From NCBI RefSeq assembly GCF_000176855.2, contig NC_015138.1, positions 4,402,001 through 4,466,000 of the forward strand: a DNA stretch of 64,000 bases. The letters run 5' to 3'. The notes beneath the pieces were generated by a model, which did not search any database, was not told the DNA's origin, and worked only from the letters and a program-made list of their open reading frames with translations. This DNA is from Paracidovorax avenae ATCC 19860 (GTDB lineage Bacteria; Pseudomonadota; Gammaproteobacteria; Burkholderiales; Burkholderiaceae_C). The translations under genes were made by a program, and so were the position numbers. This document shows positions 8,658 to 16,571 of this stretch, in pieces. How positions within the stretch are numbered: the first letter of the stretch is position 1; the number at the start of each line of letters is the position of its first letter.

Positions 8658-9113
8658 TCATCGATGACTGCTTGGTGCCTGGGAAGGGTTTGCGGCCCTC
8701 AACAGGCTCTGCGTTTGCATCGCAAGCGTATAAACCGACTTTAGGTCCCCGCCAAAGAATACAATTTTTTCCTTCTCCAAATATATAAAACTGTACTGCG
8801 CACCGCTTTTTTTCGCTATGTACTGAATGAAATAACCATAATCAGTCTTCAGCACCGAGCGATTAAAAATAGCTTCTTGATAATTTTTTTCGATTGTTTT
8901 TTCAAATTCATCACCCTCATTAAAGCCAATTACATACTCATTTTCAAAATCATCCGTGCAGACGAATCTATTCTTGACATCGGTTATTTCACAGCCAGCA
9001 GGCAACTTGACTTCCCGCCCAAGGATCGATATTTCTTCCTGATGAATGGCCAAGTCCTCAGCCCACGACCAACAGGAGAACACGACAAGACCAACAAGCA
9101 ATAAAATTCTCAT
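8658..9113 (-). CDS. presumed Rhs immunity protein (exported, unknown family)
   Basis: A 151-residue protein with a clear Sec signal peptide (MRILLLVGLVVFSCWSWAED), followed by a charged, mainly beta-type domain with two Cys (CEITDV, FVCTDD). No family was recognised. Base composition is much richer in AT than the flanking genes, as is usual for polymorphic toxin tips and their immunity genes. Context: if the adjacent IS (9120-9993) is removed, the ATG of this gene overlaps the TGA of the Rhs toxin gene (ATGA). This is the classic toxin-immunity arrangement. The signal peptide implies neutralisation in the periplasm and hence a toxin active there (inference). The IS now ends 6 bp upstream of the start and has displaced the GGAGG ribosome site that lay in the toxin gene. 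Confidence 0.65.
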   Translation of the reverse strand: MRILLLVGLVVFSCWSWAEDLAIHQEEISILGREVKLPAGCEITDVKNRFVCTDDFENEYVIGFNEGDEFEKTIEKNYQEAIFNRSVLKTDYGYFIQYIAKKSGAQYSFIYLEKEKIVFFGGDLKSVYTLAMQTQSLLRAANPSQAPSSHR

Positions 9114-9119
9114 GGTTTA

Positions 9120-9993
9120 GAGCGTGTTATGAACTTTGCTCCCTGAGCGCGGAGCCGAGGGTAGAGTTTGCAGATGCCCCGCAAGCCCTACCCGACGGAC
9201 GTGAGCGATGAAGAATGGAGCTTCGCTGCGCCGTACCTGACCCTGATGGACCCGCATGCGCCTCAGCGTGGACACGACCTGCGCGAAGTCTTCAACGCCC
9301 TGCGCTGGCTGGTGCGCGCGGGAGCACCTTGGCGGATGCTGCCCAACGATCTGCCACCCTGGGAGGCGGTCTACCAGCAGAGCCGCCGGTGGCTGGATGC
9401 GGGTTGCTTCGAGGCGATGGTCTCGGATTTGCGCTCCATCATCCGCGTGGCACAGGGGCGCCAGGGCCAGCCCAGCGCCATGGTGATGGACGGGCGCACA
9501 CTGCAATCGAGCTGCGAGAGCGGGCCGCGCGCGGGCTACGACGGCTACAAACGCAAGCGCGGCAGCAAAGTGCATATGGCCGTGGACACGCTGGGTCATC
9601 TGCTGGCGGTGCATGTCACGCCGGCAGACGAACAGGAGCGTGCGCAGGTGCAGCGCCTGTGCGAAGACGTACAGCAGGCTACGGGCCACACGGTACAACT
9701 GGCTTGGGCCGACCAGGGCTACACGGGTGAAGCGGCATCCAAGGCGGCGCAGGACAGCGGAATTGACCTGCAGATCGTGAAGCTGCCCGAGGCGAAGAAG
9801 GGCTTTGTGCTGCTGCCGCGCCGCTGGGTGGTGGAGAGAAGCTTCGGCTGGCTGGCAAGGTTTCGCAGGCTCTCCCGGGACTACGAGCGGCTACCCGAAG
9901 TGCTCGGCGGGATGCATTTCCTGGTGTTTGCGGTGCTCATGTTGCCCGCCGCCGCGCGGGTGCTGGCTGCGGCGGGAAGTTCATAACACGCTC
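9120..9993 (+). mobile_element. IS5-family insertion sequence (IS427-like), 874 bp
   Basis: Perfect 17-bp terminal inverted repeats GAGCGTGTTATGAACTT are at 9120-9136 and, inverted, 9977-9993. They are flanked by a 2-bp TA target duplication (9118-9119, 9994-9995). The element holds one transposase gene. It is inserted two codons before the original stop of the Rhs toxin gene, between toxin and immunity gene, and is transcribed against them. Confidence 0.9.
9174..9986 (+). CDS. IS5-family transposase
   Basis: A 270-residue DDE transposase encoded in a single frame, whereas many IS427-group relatives need a programmed frameshift. The N-terminal DUF4096-like region (YPTDVSDEEWSFAAPYL) is followed by catalytic residues in VMDGRTLQSS (Asp), WADQGYTGE (Asp) and ERSFGWLARFRRLSRDYER (Glu). 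The ATG at 9174 was preferred to an in-frame TTG at 9168. The C-terminal residues run into the right inverted repeat, with the stop at 9984-9986. It catalyses cut-and-paste movement of the element; nothing suggests inactivation. Confidence 0.92.
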   Translation: MPRKPYPTDVSDEEWSFAAPYLTLMDPHAPQRGHDLREVFNALRWLVRAGAPWRMLPNDLPPWEAVYQQSRRWLDAGCFEAMVSDLRSIIRVAQGRQGQPSAMVMDGRTLQSSCESGPRAGYDGYKRKRGSKVHMAVDTLGHLLAVHVTPADEQERAQVQRLCEDVQQATGHTVQLAWADQGYTGEAASKAAQDSGIDLQIVKLPEAKKGFVLLPRRWVVERSFGWLARFRRLSRDYERLPEVLGGMHFLVFAVLMLPAAARVLAAAGSS

Positions 9994-10423
9994 TAGGTAT
10001 TTTTCCTCCTGGAATCCCGTTCCCCAAGGTACCGGGAGTCCCCTTGTAAACTTCGACCGAACCCTGTCCTATCTCCTTTAACCCACGGATTCTCTCTTTC
10101 CTTGCTGAATCCAGCATGTCCTCCAACTCCTCACCGCTTTTATTGCAAGTCGGTCCGATCACCAGACAATCTAAGACATCCTGTTGTTTTTTATTGGCAT
10201 TCTCCATTTTTTTCGAGCCGCTCGCAATTTTATCGCCACCTTTTTTAACCCCCAGAATTTTATTTACCGCCCCTCCTCGTCCATCTTGATTTGCCACTTC
10301 AGGAGTAGAAATTTCAGTGAGCCCGTAGGGGTCGATGTGTGTAGTTGGAGAATTCACATAAGAAAAATAATTCAATCCCCCTTCCAACCCAATCGGATCC
10401 TGCGTCACATACTGTCCCAGCAT
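9994..10423 (-). pseudogene. Rhs toxin C-terminal tip, detached fragment
   Basis: This segment is the 3' end of the Rhs gene at 11710-16252, cut off by the IS at 10424-11709. It starts in the duplicated ATGC with MLGQYVTQDPIGLEGGLNY, the standard end of an Rhs core, and passes the conserved HIDPYGL where the toxin tip is normally released. About 108 residues of variable toxin domain follow (for example KILGVKKGGDKIASGSKK, DCLVIGPTCNKSGEELEDML and KGTPGTLGNGIPGGKIP). The second IS interrupts the frame after KIP: the original ending was KP-stop, and it now runs 37 residues into the IS and stops at 9881. The toxin domain belongs to no family I recognise and is AT-rich relative to the core. Whether this fragment is still expressed is unknown. 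Confidence 0.8.
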
Positions 10424-11709
10424 GGGAACCTCTCAAAACCCGGCCACTCCCTTGTTCACCGACAAGACCTGAGCCGTCCTCCTTGCCATGATCTCTCCTC
10501 GCAGCGCCTTGAAGTTCGATCTGTTTGCCGAGGCGTCGCGCCAGCATAAGAGAGATGAAGTGGGCGATCCGTTGCAGGTGATCGCGCGGCACATCGACTT
10601 CGCCGAGCTGGCGCGGCTGGTGGATGCACTCATCGAGCGCGGCGATGGCCGCAAGGGTGGTCGGCCGGCCTATCCCATCGAGGTGATGGTGCGCATCCTG
10701 GTCTTGAAGCGCCTGTACAACCTGTCGGACGAGCAGATGGAATACCAGTTGCTGGACCGGGCGAGCTATCAGCGCTTTTGTCTGCTGCAAGACGCGATGA
10801 ACGTGCCGGACCGCAACACGATCTGGCGCTTCGGCGAGCGGCTGGGCGTTGACGGGGCGACGGCGTTGTTCCAGGGTGTGGATGCGCAACTGCACCGCCA
10901 TGGCTACATCGCCCGTGGCGGACAGGCCATCGATGCCACGCTGGTGCCCGCGCCCCGCCAGCGCCTGGACAGGCAGGAGCGCGAGGCCCTGGCCGAAGGC
11001 AGAACGCCCGATTGGAGCGAGGCCGAGCGCCGGCAAAAGGATGTGGACGCCACGCACACGAAGAAGCACGGCAAGGGCTACTTCGGCTACAAGCTCAGCG
11101 TGAGCGTGGACCTCAAGCACGGCTTCATCCGCAGGATCGCCACGGGCACGGCCAGCGAGCATGACGGACACCACTTCGACGAGGTGCTGGACCTGCACAA
11201 CACCGGGCGTGCAGTGCATACGGACAAGGCCTACGCGAGCCGGCAGCGCCAGCAGCTACTCAAGGTGCTGGGCTTGGTGGACGCGATGCAACGCAGGGCT
11301 CGGCCGGGCAAGCCACTGAGCGAGTGCCAGCAAAGGCGCAACCAGCGCATCGCAAAGAAGCGTGCCAAGGTGGAGCATGTGTTTGCCGGTCTCCGTCACC
11401 TGGGCGGCAAGTTCGTTCGCACGATCGGGCAGACCCGCGCCACGGTGGCGATGACGATGATGGCTGCCTGCTACAACCTCAAGCGCCTGGCGTCGTTCCT
11501 GCATCGGCAAGTGGATGCGTTCTTCAAGCCATCGGCTGCCAAGGCACGGGTGCGCCTGCAACCGTCAAAAGCGTGAGCCTTGCGGGGGGCAAAGGCCCCT
11601 GTACATGGGCTGCGTCCCACCCACCGAGCAGGTGTCCGAGCGCATTCGGGGCGCTGGAATCTGACGACACGCCGGAAAAACTGGCTGGTGGCGGTTGTGA
11701 GAGGCTCCC
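10424..11709 (+). mobile_element. IS5-family insertion sequence (IS5 group), 1286 bp
   Basis: The imperfect terminal repeats are GGGAACCTCTCAAAACC at 10424-10440 and, inverted, GGGAGCCTCTCACAACC at 11693-11709 (15 of 17 identical). They are flanked by a 4-bp GCAT duplication (10420-10423 and 11710-11713). The 4-bp duplication and ~1.2-1.3 kb size fit the IS5 subgroup. It splits the Rhs core between the YYDPM and LGQYVTQDP codons. Confidence 0.9.
10488..11576 (+). CDS. IS5-family transposase (IS5 group)
   Basis: A 362-residue transposase starting at an ATG 64 bp inside the element. The DUF772-type N-terminal domain (GRPAYPIEVMVRILVLKRLY, NLSDEQMEYQLLDRASYQRF) precedes a DDE catalytic domain with Asp in AIDATLVPAP, Asp in HTDKAYASR, and Glu in AKVEHVFAGLRHLGGK. 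A charged insertion (DRQEREALAEGRTPDWSEAE) is usual for the IS5 group. It appears full length and probably active. The gene lies opposite to the Rhs gene it interrupts. Confidence 0.93.
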   Translation: MISPRSALKFDLFAEASRQHKRDEVGDPLQVIARHIDFAELARLVDALIERGDGRKGGRPAYPIEVMVRILVLKRLYNLSDEQMEYQLLDRASYQRFCLLQDAMNVPDRNTIWRFGERLGVDGATALFQGVDAQLHRHGYIARGGQAIDATLVPAPRQRLDRQEREALAEGRTPDWSEAERRQKDVDATHTKKHGKGYFGYKLSVSVDLKHGFIRRIATGTASEHDGHHFDEVLDLHNTGRAVHTDKAYASRQRQQLLKVLGLVDAMQRRARPGKPLSECQQRRNQRIAKKRAKVEHVFAGLRHLGGKFVRTIGQTRATVAMTMMAACYNLKRLASFLHRQVDAFFKPSAAKARVRLQPSKA

Positions 11710-14700
11710 GCATGGGGTCGTAGTACCGGAACCGGTTGTAGTGCAGCCCCGTCTCGGCATCGAATTGCTGGCCCTGAAAACGGATGTCCTGGCCGATACC
11801 GTACGGATCGTATGCCTCACGCAGGGCACCCCAGGCGTGGTACGTGGCAGCCCAGGTGACCAGACCCGCCCGCGGGCCGTTGGCGTCCACCAGCGCGATG
11901 GGCGTGCCCAGGTGATCACACAGGACATGGCGGATGCGCGTCGCGTGGGCCTGGGCGGCTGCCTGCCGTTGCTGGTGCACGGATCGGAGGCCCGCGGAGA
12001 GCAGTACGCCGGTTTCTTCGGGCAAGCCTGCCTGCAGGCGGGCCCGCAGTGCATCGCCGTGCGGCCCCAGGGCGTCGTTCAGAGTCTGCTCCAGCCATTC
12101 GCGCTGTGCACGCGGCAATCCCGCGAACAGGGCCGCCGCGTGGGATTCACCGCCATGGTCTTCCAGCGCGAACATGGCCTGCACGGGTGTGGGGATGGCC
12201 TGGTCCCGCTCCAGCCGCAGCAGCGGCACGAAGGCGTCCGGCTCGTACAGCGTGTGCAGCAACCCCTGCGGGCCTTCGGTATGCACGAGGCGGTCACCGT
12301 CCCAACCCGCATAGGTGGTCAGGCCTTCCTGGCCCGCCGGGCCGAGCACGGTCTTGCCCAGGCGGCGTCCGAACGCGTCGTACCGATAGCGGGCCATCCG
12401 TCGCCACGCCCCACCGGGGCTGTCGCGCTGCCAGACTTCGCGCAACTGGTGCAGCGCGTCGTAGCGCAGGCGCTGGATGCGCCCATCGGCCAAGAGCGTC
12501 TGGATGCGGTTGCCGAAGGCGTCGTAGCGATAGCGAATCAAGGCGCCCTGGCCGTCGCGGCCGGGTCCGTCGGTATCGGCATCCACCGTGCTCCATCCGA
12601 TGCGGTTGCCCTTCCAGTGCGTGACCGGGCCCTGGGCCTCACCCGGCCTGCCACCCGGGCGAAGCAGGTCGAAATCCGGGTCTTGCAGGTGGTCGCGCAC
12701 CTCGCGCGCCCACGCCTGCCGATCGGCGTGCGGTACCTCCACGCTGGCCTCCGCAGGCGCGGGCAGGCGATTGCCTGCGGGGTCGAGCGCCCAGTGCTGC
12801 CGGACTGCCGGCGCTCCCTGGCCGACGCGGTGCAGCCCGCTCAGGCGCTGCCATGCGTCGTACCCGTAGCGCGTGGCCTCGCCCGGGGTCTGCACGCCCA
12901 CCAGTTGGCCCAGCGGGTCGTACCAGTAGCGACGCTGGGCAAGTGTGGCGAGCGGCCCCAGGGCTGGAGCGATTCGGCCCGCGGCGGACGAGGGGCCGGT
13001 ACCGGAGTCGTTGCCGTCACCGGTCGTTGGCATGGGTGCCGCATGGCGCAGGCCGCGCCAGTCCTGGTGCAGCATCCGGCCCATCGGGTCGAGTTGCCGC
13101 GCATGCACGATGGCAGGCAGGTCTGCGTTGTCCTGGCCTTCGAGCAGGTGCAGCGTGCGCCCCACCTCGCGGTGCAGCGCGTCGCGCTCCCAGTCCACCA
13201 GCGGCTGGCCATCCAGCAGAAGGCCATGCACATGGCCGGATCCGTAGGCCAGCCACTGCAGCGTGCCCAGCCCTTGCATTTGCGTGGCCGTGCGCTGGCC
13301 AAGAGGTCCCAGGGTGTGGGTGATCGCGTGCTCGAACTCCACGGGCGGCTCGCCGGCACCCAGGTTGGCCTGGAGGTATGGCGCCTGCGGCTTACGGTAC
13401 AGCGTCTGCGTCTCTCCGCACACACGCCCGAAAGCATCGAGCGCCATCGCCACGCGCGTTTCTGGCTGCAGCCGCTGCGCCTGGAGCGCTGCGGCCAGCG
13501 GTGCATGCACCGGGTCGCCCGGGCGATCCAATAGCCCGAGCAACACCTGCGTGTCCAGTGCCAGCCAGCGCTCGGCGAGGGGGATGGGTCGGCCTGTGGC
13601 AGCGCCTGGACGCGAGGAGTCAGAAGACAGGGCCGTCGGCACAGCCATGCGCTCGATCCCGTGGGGCAGTTCTGCTTCCCAGGTCCGCGCCTGCAGCAGG
13701 GCTCCGGCCGCGGTGTGCTCGAAGCGCTGGATCTGCAGCACGGCATGCGGTTCAGCCACTGGATTCACGGGTGCATCGCCTGCGGCATCGAGCCCAACGC
13801 CGACAACAGCACGGGCCAATGCGCCCGCTGCCGGCAGCCGCACGGCCACGCGCGCCACCAGACGGCCTCCCAGGTCGTAGTGCAACCGCGTGCGCACCAC
13901 TGCGCCCAGTTCCGGCCGCGCCGCCGCTCCCGGGTGGTGGCCTTCGCCATGGCCGTCGCCCGTGTGCGTGAGCTGGCCTGCTGCGTCGTAGCCATACACT
14001 TGGCTGCGCCCGTCGAAGCCCACTTCCTGCACCAGCCGGTCGGCCGCGTCGTGCACGAAGCGGGTCACGTCGCCGTTCTCGTTGACGAGCTCCTGCAGCC
14101 GCCCGGCCACGTCGTAGCGCAGCTGCACGCCCCGGCCCGCCTGCACCTGCTCCACCACCCGGCCCCAGAGGTCGTGCCGGTAGGCGACCGTCGTGCTGGT
14201 GCCTGCGGGCTCGCCCGTGCCCTCCAGCACGTCGTGCGTGCCGTAGGTGGTCGCTTCCAGCGTGCCGGCGGCCGACCAGCGGTGGCGCACCGCCGTGTTG
14301 CCCGGCTGCTGCACGCCCACCAGCCGCAGGGCGCCATGTTCCAGCACGTGGTGCAACTGGGTGCGCTGGCCCAGCGCATCCGTGGTCTCCAGCACCTCGC
14401 CCCAGGGGCCGTGGCGCCAGGACTGGCTGCGGCCGGAGCAGTCCGTGTGCCGCGCGAGCTGGCCGCAGGCGTTGTAGGCGTAGAGGCTGCGCCCGCCCTG
14501 GGCGTCGATCATCGCCACGGGCTGGTCGCACCAGGCGAGTGCGTGCGGTGGGAAGGCTATGGTGCCGGTGCCGTCATCTTGTGGTTGCTCGTATTCGAAG
14601 CGGGTAGTGAGGGCCTGGGTATCGGTCGCTCCGTTCCCGCCCCCGGATGTTGCCATCGCCACCTCCACCAGCCGGCCCCAGGTGTCGTAGCGGAAGTCCG

Positions 14701-16252
14701 TGCGCAGCCCTGCCGCATCCTGGCTGGCCAGCAGCAACCCGTCCTGCGCGCTGCCCGCCGCGCCCCAGTGCTGTTGCGTGCTGCGCCCGTCCGGGCCTTG
14801 CACGCCCAGCAGCCGGCCTGCGCCGTCGTAGTGCCACCATGTCGTGCGGCCCAGCGCATCGGTGGCAGAGAGCCGCCGGCCGGCGCTGTCGTAGCTGTAG
14901 CTGTGTTCGGCCCCGTCCGGGGCCACGAGACGCACCAGGCGCTTGAGGCCGCCTTCGCCCTCGAAATGGTAGGCCGTCGTGCGGCCCAGGCTGTCGCGCA
15001 CCACCGCGCTGCTGCACGCCGGGCCCGCTGGACCTTCGCCGACACTGGGAGGCACTTCGCTGTACTCGAAGAAGTACGACAGTCCCTCTTGGTTGTGCTG
15101 CTCGGCCACGCGGGCACCCGGGCGCGGGACCACCCCCTGGCGACGGCCCTGCGCGGTCTGGTCTTCATAGACGTACCGGTGCTTCGGACCCTGGCGCACC
15201 TGGTGCTCCGTCATGCGGTGCAGTGCGTCATAGCCGAAGCGGCGCAGCACGGTGCCGTCCGCGCCCAGTACCTCGGCCAGATTGCCTGCGCTGTCGTAGC
15301 GGTAGCCCACCAGGGGTTGAGGGCGCGAGGCCGTGCCCGGAACGATGCTCGGGTCGAGCGGGTTGAGAGTGCAGTCCACGCCCACGAGGCGCACACCGTC
15401 GTCGGGGCCCAGCAGCAGATGGCGTGCATGTCTCGCCTCATCCGGCTTGCCGGGCTTGCGGGCTGCAGTGGCATCCCGTGCGATGCGCTCATAGCGCAGC
15501 ACGTAGCGGCGACCGATGCCATCGATGATGCCTACGATGCGACCCCGCTGCAGCCCCTCTTCGCCCCACTGGTAACGCTGGCTGCGGCCGAAGCGGTCGA
15601 TCACCGCATGCAGGACATGGTCGCCCGCTACGCCCGCCGGCAGGAACACCCAGGCTGGCGCGCCCGCACCGCCTGCGCCGGATGCGGCGATCACGCAGCC
15701 CGGGTCCGCACGCAGCACCGTCGGCACGTGCGACCAGCGGGGTTGCTGTGCCCATGGCAGCAGTTCGGCCGGGGTGGAGGATGGGGCCGTGGAGCCAGCC
15801 ATGCCCCCACCCCGCAACAGCCACAGGTCCTCGCTGCTGCTGTACAGCGCCTGCCCCGGCTGCAGCGCCTCATCGAACGTGATCGCCCGCCCGGATGCGT
15901 CGAAGAGCACCGCGCGCTCATCCTGAAGCCGCAACCGCAGTTCCAGCGGCAGCTTCCACCCATACCCCAGCAGCCCGCATGCCGCACCATGCTCCACGTT
16001 CACGTAACTGCTGTACACCCGCTGCCATGCCAGCGGCAGTGGCCCGGGCAACGCGAAGTCCAGTTCATCGGCTCCCGTCAGCACCTTCGCGCCCAGCGCC
16101 GGGTTCACCGGATTGCCTACCGCCATGCACCCGGGGCACACCGAGCACGCAACGCCCCCCGCCGAGCCGATCAGCACCGTCGCCGAGCCCTGGACGATCG
16201 GGCCGCCTTTTTTTGTCAGATCGCCCTGCCGGGCCGCGGGTTTGCCGCTCAT
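11710..16252 (-). pseudogene. PAAR-Rhs polymorphic toxin, N-terminal and core part, interrupted
   Basis: This is the main part of an Rhs/YD-repeat toxin, likely delivered by a type VI secretion system. It starts at the ATG at 16250-16252 with a PAAR-like leader (SGKPAARQGDLTKKGGPIVQ). A DUF6531-type region follows (VNPALGAKVLTGADELDFAL) and then over a thousand residues of YD/RHS repeats (YRYDSAGNLAEVLGADG, YSYDSAGRRLSATDALGRTT and many more) that build the cocoon around the toxin. An IS at 10424-11709 stops the core at RFRYYDPM. The present frame continues into IS sequence and ends at 11471, so it lacks the toxin tip. Joined to the fragment at 9994-10423 with both IS removed, the gene is exactly 1658 codons plus stop. 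No VgrG or EagR chaperone gene is adjacent. Confidence 0.88.
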
Positions 16253-16571
16253 GTCCTGCTTCCCTCGCCTGTCTTTCTCCCTGCCGCGCAACCCAGTAAC
16301 TTGCTTGGCAGTTACGTTGAAACGGCCGGAATCATAGGCGGCAAAACATCGGCATCCGGCGCTCCCTTCATTCGCCGATTTGTTGGCATAGGCCGCGTTT
16401 TCTGCCTTTTCCCCTGTTGCGGAGAAGCGGAATGAACGCAACGTTATGGTCTTCATAAACGGTTGCAACAACCTCGCCCACCGGCCTGCCAGGCAGGCCA
16501 GCATGACCTGCGTCAGGGAAATCCCGCAGGAGCACAGGCTGCGGATGACAGGCACTCATCCGTTGCGCACA
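16253..16571. other. divergent intergenic region between rhs and cas3
   Basis: About 320 bp without a convincing gene separate the minus-strand rhs start from the plus-strand cas3. Both promoters must lie here. I see no strong sigma70 match, operator repeat or RNA element. An in-frame extension of cas3 reaches back to 16446, but it has no ribosome site and no family similarity. Confidence 0.5.

Noticed and set aside
11471..11709. The present Rhs frame ends at 11471, giving a possible alternative C-terminal tip
   Set aside because: These residues are encoded by the antisense strand of an IS5-group element, and the boundary at 11709/11710 with a GCAT duplication shows they are not a natural toxin tip.
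12300..15600. Recurrent YD/RHS repeats considered as tandem DNA repeats
   Set aside because: They are protein-level repeats of the Rhs shell with diverged DNA, not a separate repeat element.
16446..16571. Upstream extension of cas3
   Set aside because: No ribosome site and no family similarity; the usual Cas3 N-terminus begins later, not earlier.
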